Assembly: GCF_009741375.1 (NCBI RefSeq)
Contig: NZ_WOWP01000063.1
Span: 124,001-188,000 of the forward strand
DNA length: 64,000 nucleotides
Direction of reading: 5' to 3'
Origin: Flavobacterium rakeshii
GTDB lineage: Bacteria; Bacteroidota; Bacteroidia; Flavobacteriales; Flavobacteriaceae
Shown here in pieces: positions 7,644 through 16,535 of this stretch. Below the pieces are notes generated by a model that saw only the letters and a program-made list of their open reading frames with translations, was not told the origin of the DNA and searched no databases. The number at the start of each line of letters is the position of its first letter. Position 1 is the first letter of the stretch. Made by a program: the position numbers and the translations under genes.

Positions 7644-10600
7644 TTATGCTTCATTATTTTCTGTTTCAACAAACTTAGGTCCGCCCGAAATCCTTTCCTG
7701 TAATCCCTGGAATATTACAAACAGTACAGGAATGATAAATACCCCGAATACGGTACCCACAAGCATACCTCCTACTGCCCCCATACCGATAGAGCGGTTA
7801 CCTACAGCACCTACACCATTTGCCAGTGCCAGTGGTAATAAACCGAAGATAAAGGCAAACGAGGTCATAAGGATTGGTCTTAAACGCGCCTTAGCACCTT
7901 CAATAGCCGATTCGGCGAGGCTCATACCGTGTCGTCGCCTCTGGATGGCAAACTCAACGATAAGGATGGCATTCTTGGCGAGGAGACCTATAAGCATGAT
8001 TAGTGCCACCTGGAAGTAAATGTTGTTTTCCATTCCTGCCAGTTTCACAAACCCAATCGCTCCTGCAATACCCACTGGTAATGAAAGGATAACCGATAAC
8101 GGCACTATGTAACTTTCATACTGTGCACTTAACAGGAAATACACAAATATTAAGCTTAACAGGAATACACCCATTTGCTGGTTACCTGCCAGAATCTCTT
8201 CACGTGTCATACCCGAGAATTCATAGGTATAAGTTTTAGGAAGGTGCTGTGCAGCTACTTCCTGAATAGCCTTAATAGCATCACCCGAACTATAACCCGG
8301 ATTTGCCTTACCGTTTACGTTAACTGCTTTAAGCATGTTGAAACGTGCTACAGCCTCAGGACCATATATCTTTTTAAAGTCGATAAACTGACTAATTGCT
8401 ACCATCTCACCTGCCGCGTTACGTACATAAACATTGTTTATGGATTTCTCATCGGCTCTTGATTCCGGCTTAGCCTGTATCATTACACGGTATTGCTTAC
8501 CAAATCGGTTAAAATCGGTAGTATATAAACCACCATAGTAACCCTGCATGGTATTAAATATATCGCTAACAGATACTCCCGCATTTTTAGCCCTTTCCAC
8601 ATTAATATCCATTTGATATTGCGGGAATCCAGGGTTAAAGTTGGTAATAGCATACTGTATTTCAGGTCTTTTAGAAAGTTCTGCAAGAAACTCGTTAGAT
8701 ACCTTACTTACAGTTGCCCAGTCGTCATCTCCTTTATCTTCAACTTTTAATTCAAAACCATCGGCAGTACCAAATCCCTGCACACTTGGAGGGGTAAAGA
8801 ACAGTATTCTGGCATCTTTAAAACCAGCGGTTCTTCCAAACAGTTCACCCACTACATCGTCTACTGATTTGTCTCCTTCTCTTTCACTCCAGTCTTTCAG
8901 TTTGATAATGGCAAAACCATAAGATCCACCGTTTACCCTGTTAAGTAAGCTGAAACCTACAACGCTCATTCTTGATTCTACAATAGGCATGGATGTGAAA
9001 ACTGAGTCCAGTTGATCCATAGCCTTTTGAGTTTTTTCAAGAGTTGTACCCGGAGGCAGTGTAATATCGGCCATAATAATACCACGGTCTTCATTAGGAA
9101 TAAATCCTGAAGGTGTAGTAGTAAACAGGATGTATGTAATTCCTGTAAATACCAGCAAGCCTATTACAGCAAGCCATTTTCTTTTCACAAGGAAACCTAA
9201 TGACTTGGTGTATTTATTATTCATGGCATCAAAGCCTGCATTAAAGGAATCAAAGAAACGGTCTTTAATATTTTTCTTTTTATGATGATCTCCTTCTTTA
9301 TGCGGTTTAAGGAACACTGCACAAAGCGCCGGACTTAATGTTAATGCATTTACTGCAGAAATAAGAATTGCTACTGCAAGTGTAATAGCAAACTGCTGAT
9401 AGAATACACCTGACGGACCGTTAAGGAACGATACCGGAATAAATACCGCCGACATTACAAGGGTAATAGAAACAATAGCTCCTGTAATTTCGCTCATAGC
9501 AGAAAGTGTAGCCTTTTTAGCAGATTGTTCACCTTCATCCAGTTTGGCGTGTACCGCCTCTACCACTACAATAGCATCATCCACAACAATACCAATTGCA
9601 AGAATCATCGCAAACAGTGTAAGCATGTTAATTGAGAATCCAAACACCTGCAGGAAGAAGAACGTACCTATAATAGCCACCGGTACTGCAATAGCCGGAA
9701 TAAGTGTAGAACGTGCATCCTGAAGGAAAATAAACACAACAACAAACACAAGGATAAACGCCTCAAAAAGAGTAGACTTTACTTTAGCAATAGAAGCGTC
9801 AAGGAACGTTTTAGTGTTATAAGGAATAACATAATCAATTCCTTCAGGGAAAGTTGCTTTACTGTCTTCAAGAATAGTATTTACCTGATCAATAATTTCG
9901 TTTGCATTAGAACCCGATGTTTGGAAAATACCAATTGCCACACCGTTTTGCCCCATACCAAAGTTCTTTTGACCATAGTTAAAAGCACCCAGCTCTATTT
10001 TAGCAACATCTTTTAATCGAAGGAAGTTTCCACCACCTGTAGCCTTTATAACTATCTCTTCATATTCCTCTACTGTTGAAAGACGTCCTTTATATTTAAT
10101 TACGTATTCGTAAATACCATCGGCATTTTCACCAAATTTACCCGGTGCAGCCTCTACGTTTTGTTCCTGTAACGCTAACTGAATATCACTTGGCGATAAA
10201 TTGTAAGTAGCCATTTTCTCAGGATCAATCCAAATACGCATAGAGTAATCCTTAGCACCAAATACGTTTACCTGACCTACCCCTTTAACCCTTTGTAGTT
10301 TCGGTACAAGGTTAATTTTAGCATAGTTCTGCACAAAAGTTCCATCATACTCTGGGTTTGACGAGAACAATGTAAGGAACATAAGTGCACTGGTTTGACT
10401 CTTCATGGTCGTCACACCCGTTTGAATTACGGCTTGTGGCAGCTTACTTGTAGCACGAGCCACACGGTTTTGCACGTTTACCGCAGCAATATCGGGGTTA
10501 GTACCCAGTTCAAAGAAAACACTAATGTTTGCCGAACCATCGTTTGCTGCAGAAGAGGTCATGTAGGTCATGTTTTCCACACCATTAATCTCTTCTTCCA

Positions 10601-10793
10601 GCGGAATAACAACACTATTTAGTACTGTTTCGGCGTTCGCTCCCGTATAAGTAGCAGTTACCTGTACCGTAGGCGGGGCAATTTCGGGATACTGTTCTAT
10701 AGGCAATGACATAAGCCCCAGTATACCCAAAATGGTTATTAATATCGAAATTACGGTACTCAGTACCGGCCTTTCTATAAATGTTTTTAGCAT
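7644..10793 (-). CDS. HAE1-family RND multidrug efflux transporter (AcrB-like)
   Basis: 1049 residues, the usual AcrB length. It starts MLKTFIERPVLSTVISI as in all HAE1 pumps. TM4 carries the proton-relay pair D405-D406 in AIGIVVDDAIVVVE, and the TM10 relay lysine lies in LIGLLAKNAILIVEFA. Two large periplasmic loops with porter and docking subdomains are present, along with the MTSSAANDGS and NFNPGFPQYQ segments. It exchanges protons for drugs, detergents or other amphiphiles and works with the neighbouring membrane-fusion and outer-membrane genes. The HAE1 type (drug) rather than HME (metal) is indicated by overall similarity; exact substrates are unknown. 30 bases separate it from the membrane-fusion gene. 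Confidence 0.96.
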   Translation of the reverse strand: MLKTFIERPVLSTVISILITILGILGLMSLPIEQYPEIAPPTVQVTATYTGANAETVLNSVVIPLEEEINGVENMTYMTSSAANDGSANISVFFELGTNPDIAAVNVQNRVARATSKLPQAVIQTGVTTMKSQTSALMFLTLFSSNPEYDGTFVQNYAKINLVPKLQRVKGVGQVNVFGAKDYSMRIWIDPEKMATYNLSPSDIQLALQEQNVEAAPGKFGENADGIYEYVIKYKGRLSTVEEYEEIVIKATGGGNFLRLKDVAKIELGAFNYGQKNFGMGQNGVAIGIFQTSGSNANEIIDQVNTILEDSKATFPEGIDYVIPYNTKTFLDASIAKVKSTLFEAFILVFVVVFIFLQDARSTLIPAIAVPVAIIGTFFFLQVFGFSINMLTLFAMILAIGIVVDDAIVVVEAVHAKLDEGEQSAKKATLSAMSEITGAIVSITLVMSAVFIPVSFLNGPSGVFYQQFAITLAVAILISAVNALTLSPALCAVFLKPHKEGDHHKKKNIKDRFFDSFNAGFDAMNNKYTKSLGFLVKRKWLAVIGLLVFTGITYILFTTTPSGFIPNEDRGIIMADITLPPGTTLEKTQKAMDQLDSVFTSMPIVESRMSVVGFSLLNRVNGGSYGFAIIKLKDWSEREGDKSVDDVVGELFGRTAGFKDARILFFTPPSVQGFGTADGFELKVEDKGDDDWATVSKVSNEFLAELSKRPEIQYAITNFNPGFPQYQMDINVERAKNAGVSVSDIFNTMQGYYGGLYTTDFNRFGKQYRVMIQAKPESRADEKSINNVYVRNAAGEMVAISQFIDFKKIYGPEAVARFNMLKAVNVNGKANPGYSSGDAIKAIQEVAAQHLPKTYTYEFSGMTREEILAGNQQMGVFLLSLIFVYFLLSAQYESYIVPLSVILSLPVGIAGAIGFVKLAGMENNIYFQVALIMLIGLLAKNAILIVEFAIQRRRHGMSLAESAIEGAKARLRPILMTSFAFIFGLLPLALANGVGAVGNRSIGMGAVGGMLVGTVFGVFIIPVLFVIFQGLQERISGGPKFVETENNEA

Positions 10794-10823
10794 AATTTAT
10801 TATTTTTTGCGGAGTATCAGAAC

Positions 10824-11945
10824 TTATTTTTTGGCTGCGGCTTCTGCACCTGCTGCCGGAGCTGCCTGTTTTTCGCCAGACTGAGGAACAATTTGCTGAC
10901 CATCCCTTAGCTTGGAAGCTCCCTCGGTAACAATAACATTACCGGCATTTAATCCTTCCGAAACGATATAATCAAGACCGGATGTTGTACTTGTTGTTAT
11001 AATAGTAGATTTAACCGTGTTGTCTTTATTAACAACATAGATCATCTTTTTACCCTGCATATCCATAACCGCGTTTTGTGGCACAAGGATAGCACCTTTC
11101 TCTTCAATAGGAAGGCGAACCACACCACTGCTACCGCTTCTAAGTATGCTTTGCGGGTTAGGGAATTCTGCTCTAAACTCGGTTGTACCAGTTTGTGGGT
11201 TTACCAGTCCGTTTACGGTTGTAAGTCTACCTTTCTCCTCATAAACAGAACCGTCTACAAGCACAAGGTTTACATCGGGAGTGTTTTTAAGTTTTTCGGC
11301 AAGCGATTTACCATCAAACATCCTTGTAAAATCAAGCATTTGCTTTTCGTTCATTGTAAAGTAAGCCCTCATTACTTTAGTGTCAGACACTGTTGTAAGC
11401 GGCATCTCCATAGTAGAACTTACAAGGCTTCCTTCTTTATACGGAAGTCCGCCTATTACTCCGTTTACCGGAGAAGTAATAGTAGCATAACCTATGTTTG
11501 CAGCAATTGCACTGTAGTTTGCTTTAGCCTGAGCTAGCTGTGCTTTTGCTGTTTCCAGCTGTACATTACTTATAATTTTACGGTCAACAAGCGGTTTAAG
11601 CCTGTCTACCTCAACCTGAGCAGCATCTACACTTGCTTTTGCGGCAGCAGCATCTTCATTAAGGGTTTGGGTTTCCAGCCTGAAAAGTAGCTGACCTTTT
11701 TTAACTTCCTGCCCTTCATCCACATATATTTTTTGGATAAAACCGGAAACTTTAGGTCTAATCTCTACATTTTGCTGACCCTGCAGGTTTGCTGTATATT
11801 CTTCATATATAACTGCATCCTGCTTCGCTACGGTTTTAACAGGGAAAGGCATAGGTCCCATTTGCGGAGCCTGTTCCTGTTTTTTACCACATGCTGTTAC
11901 CATTAGCATAGCGGCTATTGCACCTAAAAATGATTTATTTCTCAT
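10824..11945 (-). CDS. RND efflux periplasmic adaptor (AcrA-like lipoprotein)
   Basis: 373-residue membrane-fusion protein. From the ATG at 11945 the signal peptide ends in MVTAC, with lipidated C19. Order: lipoyl half-motif (VEIRPKVSGFIQKIYVDEGQEVKKGQLLFRL), alpha-hairpin (about 75-135), second lipoyl half (YATITSPVNGVIG), beta-barrel and membrane-proximal domains, then an Ala-rich tail. It links the AcrB-like pump to the TolC-like channel. A GTG three codons upstream (11954) is possible, but the ATG gives a standard lipoprotein signal. Its start overlaps the regulator's 3' end by 11 bases, so the two are translationally linked. Confidence 0.94.
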   Translation of the reverse strand: MRNKSFLGAIAAMLMVTACGKKQEQAPQMGPMPFPVKTVAKQDAVIYEEYTANLQGQQNVEIRPKVSGFIQKIYVDEGQEVKKGQLLFRLETQTLNEDAAAAKASVDAAQVEVDRLKPLVDRKIISNVQLETAKAQLAQAKANYSAIAANIGYATITSPVNGVIGGLPYKEGSLVSSTMEMPLTTVSDTKVMRAYFTMNEKQMLDFTRMFDGKSLAEKLKNTPDVNLVLVDGSVYEEKGRLTTVNGLVNPQTGTTEFRAEFPNPQSILRSGSSGVVRLPIEEKGAILVPQNAVMDMQGKKMIYVVNKDNTVKSTIITTSTTSGLDYIVSEGLNAGNVIVTEGASKLRDGQQIVPQSGEKQAAPAAGAEAAAKK

Positions 11946-12453
11946 TACTAACACTTGAATTAAATTGATCTAATCTGTTTTTCTCTATTTCCTTAAACTG
12001 TTGTATTGTTTTTTGCAAAAGCCCTTCTATTTCCAAAACGTGCTCTTTGTATGCCTGTAAGTGCATCATATCAAAACGTTCAAACGGACACGAAGCAGTA
12101 CACTCTCTGTACTTAAGCATTTTTTCAACCAATACCTTTTCCTGCCCTACCATTTTCACATAACTCTCCAGTCTTTCACTAAACGGTGCCGGGCGAAAAT
12201 ATTTTTTCCGGTCTCCGGGAAGGGTATAGTAAACTATCTTCCCTGTTTTTAAAAGTAAATTGAGGTTTGTTGAAATTGAACTTTTACTTGCCGAAAGCTT
12301 TTCTACAAGAGCATCAAAAGTTACCCCCTGCTTACTGTCAACTATAAGTGTACCCAATATCCTGCCTGCTAAAGGCGGTAAATTGTAATTGGTTTCGAAA
12401 TGGATACCAAACAGCTCCACCAATTCATCTCTATCCTTACTTAAATTTGACAT
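11935..12453 (-). CDS. GbsR/MarR-type repressor of the efflux operon
   Basis: 172-residue winged-helix regulator. The recognition region FDALVEKLSASKSSISTNLNLLLKTGKI (about 46-73) and the wing YYTLPGDRKKYFRPA (about 75-89) match GbsR-type MarR relatives; a helical dimerisation tail follows. Two cysteines (C118, C122 in CTASCPF) could sense redox or metals, though this is speculation. It is the first gene of the pump operon and overlaps the adaptor gene. A perfect inverted repeat sits over its promoter (12484-12509), so negative autoregulation of the whole operon is the likely arrangement. The inducer is unknown. Confidence 0.88.
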   Translation of the reverse strand: MSNLSKDRDELVELFGIHFETNYNLPPLAGRILGTLIVDSKQGVTFDALVEKLSASKSSISTNLNLLLKTGKIVYYTLPGDRKKYFRPAPFSERLESYVKMVGQEKVLVEKMLKYRECTASCPFERFDMMHLQAYKEHVLEIEGLLQKTIQQFKEIEKNRLDQFNSSVSNEK

Positions 12454-12470
12454 GTTAATGAATTTTTTTG

Positions 12471-12478
12471 CAAAGATA
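12471..12478 (-). promoter_or_regulatory. -7 promoter element TATCTTTG of efflux operon
   Basis: Minus-strand TATCTTTG matches TAnnTTTG and lies 17 bases before the regulator ATG at 12453. The -33 region falls inside the palindrome at 12484-12509. Confidence 0.7.
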
Positions 12479-12483
12479 TAAAT

Positions 12484-12518
12484 TTTAGTTCGGTAATCAC
12501 CGAACTAAACGAACTAAA
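12484..12518. promoter_or_regulatory. Operator palindrome of GbsR/MarR repressor
   Basis: TTTAGTTCGGT (12484-12494), spacer AATC, then ACCGAACTAAA (12499-12509): two perfect 11-base arms. A further copy of the half-site, CGAACTAAA, follows in direct repeat at 12510-12518. The palindrome is 5 bases upstream of the -7 element and covers the -33 zone, the position of a steric-block operator. Confidence 0.8.
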
Positions 12519-12559
12519 TTATTGTTAAATTTTTTTTAAGATAATTTTAACCAATAAAA

Positions 12560-12580
12560 AACCGGCCTGTAAAGCCGGTT
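12560..12580 (-). terminator. Terminator after rlpA-like gene
   Basis: Stem AACCGGC (12560-12566) with GCCGGTT (12574-12580), followed on the minus strand by a T run (TTTTTTATT). It lies just after the stop of the gene at 12586. Confidence 0.85.
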
Positions 12581-12585
12581 AATAG

Positions 12586-13029
12586 TTATTCTATTATTTC
12601 TATTTTCACTTTTAAAGTGCCATAATTTTTATTGCCCGTTATCTCCATAAATGCCTTTTTCGTGAGATCTATTTCCAGTTTTTTACTAAAAGGCCCTCTG
12701 TCATTTACGGTTACATCAACATATTTACCGTTAGTTAGGTTGGTTACTCTTACCTGTGTACCAAACGGAAGGCTTTTATGCGCAGCCGTATATTTAGCAT
12801 TATCAAAGCGTTCACCACTGCTTGTTTTACGACCGTTAAACTTATCGTGATAGTATGTTGCAACTACATCGGTTTTATAAACCGTAAGATTTTGTGATAC
12901 TGTATCACTAACCCGATTTACAACAAAAGCAGTACTATGCCCGCCAAAAACAGTATGAGCAGAGAAGCTACTCAAAACAAAAACCACTAGTAATAAGAAA
13001 GTTAAGGGCAATACTTTTTTCATAGACAT
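12586..13029 (-). CDS. rlpA: RlpA-like septal/cell-wall protein
   Basis: 147-residue exported protein: signal peptide (about 1-24), then a compact double-psi beta-barrel (about 52-145). The conserved RlpA blocks are seen: ATYYHDKFNGRKTSSGERFD, YTAAHKSLPFGTQVRVTN and VTVNDRGPFSKKLEIDLTKKAF. In Pseudomonas RlpA is a lytic transglycosylase acting on peptidoglycan lacking peptide stems; this one lacks the SPOR domain of the long form and has no lipobox cysteine, so it is a minimal periplasmic version. It is a single gene flanked by terminators. A second ATG two codons in (13023) is a possible start. Confidence 0.88.
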   Translation of the reverse strand: MSMKKVLPLTFLLLVVFVLSSFSAHTVFGGHSTAFVVNRVSDTVSQNLTVYKTDVVATYYHDKFNGRKTSSGERFDNAKYTAAHKSLPFGTQVRVTNLTNGKYVDVTVNDRGPFSKKLEIDLTKKAFMEITGNKNYGTLKVKIEIIE

Positions 13030-13073
13030 AAATTTAAGCCTTTTTCACAAATTAAATGCCATAAAATAAAAAA

Positions 13074-13090
13074 GGGTCGCTAAGCGACCC
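13074..13090 (-). terminator. Terminator after 13099 gene
   Basis: GGGTCGC (13074-13080), loop TAA, GCGACCC (13084-13090), followed on the minus strand by TTTTTTATTTTA. Confidence 0.88.
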
Positions 13091-13098
13091 AAAATATT

Positions 13099-13539
13099 TT
13101 AATTAAACCATGCGCTCCACGGTATCCTGCTTAACAGGAGTACTAAGGCTATGGCATACATGTAACCAATTTTTTTGAATTTAGCCTGACTGTCTTCAGT
13201 CTTTTTATGCTTAGACCATCCTATTGTAATAAGTGTAATAGCAATTATATTAATAAGCGGGTGCTCTACAAGATACAATCTCAAAGTACTGTCTTTCATT
13301 ACAGCTCCCATGCCTGCCTGTTTAGCAGTTTCTAAATAAGGAGATACAAAATAAAGCACTATTCCCAGCAAAAGCTGAATGTGTGAAAAAATAAGTGCTA
13401 TCATTGATATTTGCCTGTCTTTTGGTGTAAATACCTTTTTTGAAGATAAGCCTCCAAAAGCATTTAAAGTGGCTATTAAAAGAAGTCCTAGAGTGGCATA
13501 GGCCCAGTAAGAGTGCAAGCCTAAAACGGAATCGTACAT
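13099..13539 (-). CDS. Four-helix membrane protein, unknown (cytochrome-b-like)
   Basis: 146 residues with four hydrophobic helices (about 12-30, 45-66, 91-107, 124-140). Histidines lie near helix starts (H9, H53, H93), a layout reminiscent of small cytochrome-b-like proteins, and homologues in flavobacteria are often loosely labelled so; I see no firm haem-binding signature. It contains a short KDRQISMIALIFSHIQLLLGIVLYF block. It stands alone between two terminators, with a TATTTTTG element at 13568-13575 ahead of it. Function unknown. Confidence 0.7.
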   Translation of the reverse strand: MYDSVLGLHSYWAYATLGLLLIATLNAFGGLSSKKVFTPKDRQISMIALIFSHIQLLLGIVLYFVSPYLETAKQAGMGAVMKDSTLRLYLVEHPLINIIAITLITIGWSKHKKTEDSQAKFKKIGYMYAIALVLLLSRIPWSAWFN

Positions 13540-13567
13540 AAAAGTTAGTTTTTGTTTTCTACTTATA

Positions 13568-13575
13568 CAAAAATA
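13568..13575 (-). promoter_or_regulatory. -7 element TATTTTTG before 13539 gene
   Basis: Minus-strand match to TAnnTTTG, 28 bases before the ATG at 13539; no clear TTG partner was found. Confidence 0.45.
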
Positions 13576-13608
13576 GAAATTTTATGATTGGATACTATAA
13601 AAAAATAA

Positions 13609-13627
13609 TCCCCGATACAATCGGGGA
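13609..13627 (-). terminator. Terminator after TonB receptor gene
   Basis: TCCCCGA (13609-13615), loop TACAA, TCGGGGA (13621-13627), followed on the minus strand by a T-rich tail. Confidence 0.85.
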
Positions 13628-13661
13628 CTATTCTGAAATTAATAACCTGCTTATATAGAAA

Positions 13662-16253
13662 TTAGAAATTAAATCTCATAGCAAAGTTCCAGGTAGTACC
13701 ATTACCAAAGAATACATTGTTACTTGTATTAATTCCTTTATACGTTTCATCACCATCTTCAACTGCATTGGCAGAAGTCATTTCTGACATATAAACTTCC
13801 CCAAAAAGGTTGTTTACGTTTAAACGGAATGATAATGATGTTTCTGTAAAGTTGATTTTATAAGTAGCTCCTGCATCAAAAATATCGTATGAAGGAAGTT
13901 CAATATTATTTTTAGTAACATAAGTACTGTAAAGGTTGTCGTAGTTTCTCCAGTCAACATCTACAGATAGTCTTTGAGTAGCTTTATATACTAAACCAAA
14001 ACCGTAAGTAGTTTGTGCTCCACCGCCTACTTTACCATCTTTAACATCTACTACTTCTTCATCCAAAAGATTTTGATCCTGGTCATAAGTTCTACGGTAA
14101 ATATTATCATCATAAACCCAGTCACCAAATGAACCGAAACCTCTTACATCAAGAAAAGTGAACGGATGTGCCATGAAATCAATCTCAACCCCTTTGTGTA
14201 ACTGTACCACTCCAGAGTTATTTATATATATCCTATCACCCGTAGCTTCATCACCGTCTGAAGTTGTAGTAACACGGTCTCTCCATTTAGTACTGTAAAG
14301 GTTAAGGTTGGCATCAAAGTAAGCTCTTCTAAATCTGTAACCAGCTTCAAAACCTGTTACTTTTTCGTTTTTAGTTAACGGGTTCACATCGTTACCAAAG
14401 TTTAGGTAAATGTTGTCGTGGTATGGTTGTCTTGAATAATGACCTGCATTAACAAACACAGTATGATTAGGCGTTATAACATAGCTGGCACCACCTTTAA
14501 TATTGAATCCTGTATTATTTACCTTAGCCGATTCTTCTTCAGCCTCTACATAACCGAATCTGTCCCAACGTCTGTGTGACTGGTTAGATACCGCACCCTG
14601 CACATATGCAGAGAAGTTATTTGTAGCATATTCTACCTGACCAAAAAGACCACCATAGCTAATCCTTTCACTGTAGTCATAGTTTACTTTCTGGTCATCA
14701 TCTGCTTTATCAAATAAAGAACTCCAAGGTTTAGCGCTAAATGCATCTGTTACGATATAACCTCCAGGGTACTGAGCGTTATCAGTAGTTTCCCATCCGT
14801 TAAGACCTAAGAAATGGTTTATAGTTCTGTAGTGGTCTCCTTTATATGTTCTTAAATCGATACCTGCGTTGTAGCTAAGCTCATCTGTAAGTTTGTGGTT
14901 AAAGTTAGATACCACACCATACCAAGCATGGTTGTTAACCGAGTTACGGATAGCATAAGCACCGTTACCTAGCGAACCTATACCTCCAGGAAGGAGAGAG
15001 TTGTTTGCTTCAATAGCATCAAAATCAACTTGACCGTCAGCAGTTCTTGCTCTACCACTACCCCAGTTACCGGTTCCTCCACCACGTCCCCATGAAGCGT
15101 AAAGTACTGTAGAAAGCTGCATAGCATCGTTAATATTAAAGTCCCAGTTAAAGTTAGCTACCGGTTTATGGTAATAGTTTCTTCTTTCTGTCATATAGTC
15201 ACCTTTGTAGTAACCATAGTTGTTATTGTATTTTCGACCATGAACAAGATAATCTGAAATACGCTTTGTAAAGTTTTGGTCATGAAGCTGTGGCGCACCA
15301 AAAATAAGGAAGTTGAAAAGGTGTTTCTCATTTGCTTTGTACCCTACAGATACAAAGTAGTTTTGTCCTTCACCATAAGTTCCACGGTTGTATCCGTCAC
15401 CACTCCACTTAGTAAGTAATGCACTGAAACCCCATCCGTTTTCCATCATACCTGTGTTGTATGATACTGTATTCTTCATAAAGTTGTTGTTACCTACAGT
15501 AGACTGAGCAAAACCACCCTCTCTAAGCTGTGTAGCTTTTGTAACAATGTTTACAGTACCCCCTACAGAAGAGATAGCAAGTTTAGATGAACCTAAACCT
15601 CTTTGTACCTGTACAGAGCTTGCAACATCTGTCATACCGCTCCAGTTAGACCAGTACATGTTACCGTCTTCCATACCGTTAATTGGCTGTCCGTTTAAAA
15701 GGAATGCCGTATTGGTTTGGTCAAAACCACGAACATATACTTTAGAGTCTCCAAAACCACCTGCCTGGCTGGCAACATACACTGAAGGTGTATTTTTCAT
15801 CACCTCAGGAAAATCCTGACTACCAGATTTCTGCTGAATTTCCTTGTAACTGATTTTAGATACAGCAACAGGTGTTTTCCTGTCTTCTTCCATATCAATA
15901 ACTCCAGATCCAACAATTACAACCGCATCAAGTTCTTCGGCATCAACCATTAATTTGATTTCACCAACATTAAACGTTTGTCCTGGTGTAATAGTAAAAG
16001 GGATAACCCTTGTTTCATAACCAATAAAAGAGATAATAACATCTCCTGATGTTTTATTGGTTTTAAGTGTAAAGCTACCATCATCGTTTGTAGTAGCCCC
16101 TTCTGCAGTTCCTCTAACCACTACATTAGCTGCCATTAACGGTAAGTTGTCGTGTCCATCTACAACTTTACCTGAAATTGTTTCCTGTGCAAATGATGCT
16201 GCTCCCAGCAACAACATTGTTAAGGTCATCAACAAGTGTCTAAAATTCCTCAT
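13662..16253 (-). CDS. TonB-dependent outer-membrane receptor
   Basis: 863 residues. Signal peptide (1-22, ending FAQ), then a carboxypeptidase-regulatory-like/CarbopepD_reg domain (ISGKVVDGHDNLPLMAANVVVRGTAEGATTNDDGSFTLK), plug domain (about 115-235, with VYVRGFDQTNTAFLLNGQPING and the SVGGTVNIVTK end), and a long aromatic-rich beta-barrel ending with a C-terminal Phe (MRFNF), the outer-membrane insertion signal. It imports an unknown ligand with TonB energy. No SusD partner or substrate gene adjoins it, so it is not a classic polysaccharide-utilisation pair; iron chelates, peptides or vitamins remain open. Confidence 0.92.
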   Translation of the reverse strand: MRNFRHLLMTLTMLLLGAASFAQETISGKVVDGHDNLPLMAANVVVRGTAEGATTNDDGSFTLKTNKTSGDVIISFIGYETRVIPFTITPGQTFNVGEIKLMVDAEELDAVVIVGSGVIDMEEDRKTPVAVSKISYKEIQQKSGSQDFPEVMKNTPSVYVASQAGGFGDSKVYVRGFDQTNTAFLLNGQPINGMEDGNMYWSNWSGMTDVASSVQVQRGLGSSKLAISSVGGTVNIVTKATQLREGGFAQSTVGNNNFMKNTVSYNTGMMENGWGFSALLTKWSGDGYNRGTYGEGQNYFVSVGYKANEKHLFNFLIFGAPQLHDQNFTKRISDYLVHGRKYNNNYGYYKGDYMTERRNYYHKPVANFNWDFNINDAMQLSTVLYASWGRGGGTGNWGSGRARTADGQVDFDAIEANNSLLPGGIGSLGNGAYAIRNSVNNHAWYGVVSNFNHKLTDELSYNAGIDLRTYKGDHYRTINHFLGLNGWETTDNAQYPGGYIVTDAFSAKPWSSLFDKADDDQKVNYDYSERISYGGLFGQVEYATNNFSAYVQGAVSNQSHRRWDRFGYVEAEEESAKVNNTGFNIKGGASYVITPNHTVFVNAGHYSRQPYHDNIYLNFGNDVNPLTKNEKVTGFEAGYRFRRAYFDANLNLYSTKWRDRVTTTSDGDEATGDRIYINNSGVVQLHKGVEIDFMAHPFTFLDVRGFGSFGDWVYDDNIYRRTYDQDQNLLDEEVVDVKDGKVGGGAQTTYGFGLVYKATQRLSVDVDWRNYDNLYSTYVTKNNIELPSYDIFDAGATYKINFTETSLSFRLNVNNLFGEVYMSEMTSANAVEDGDETYKGINTSNNVFFGNGTTWNFAMRFNF

Positions 16254-16470
16254 GTTTTTTGCGTGTGTTTAAGGTTTCGGGCGCAAAAATTATCTTTTAC
16301 CCTCAACCCAAGGTTAAGACATTATTAAATACTATCATGTTTACAAAATAGTGATAATCAATCAACTATATATTAAGAAAAACTTAAAAAATTAGTACTT
16401 TGCTTTACATGAGGATAAACATTTGTTCACGCATTAGTAACCTGATTTTTTTGTTTACAGGCATAAAAAA

Positions 16471-16492
16471 GGCCCGAAATTACTTTCGGGCC
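16471..16492 (-). terminator. Terminator of the pgi operon
   Basis: Perfect 9-base stem GGCCCGAAA (16471-16479) and TTTCGGGCC (16484-16492) with a 4-base loop; the minus strand continues TTTTTTATGCC. The rest of 16254-16535 is AT-rich DNA upstream of the TonB receptor in which I see no clear promoter match. Confidence 0.88.
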
Positions 16493-16535
16493 TCTGTTTT
16501 ATATATAACTCAAAAATGCTTAAGTGTGTTTTTTA

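Noticed and set aside
11076..11537. 153-residue plus-strand ORF antisense to the AcrA-like adaptor
   Set aside because: Opposite strand of a clear membrane-fusion protein; peptide shows no fold.
13099..13539. Calling the four-helix protein a true cytochrome b
   Set aside because: Histidines are suggestive but not in a defined haem-ligand pattern, so I left it as unknown.
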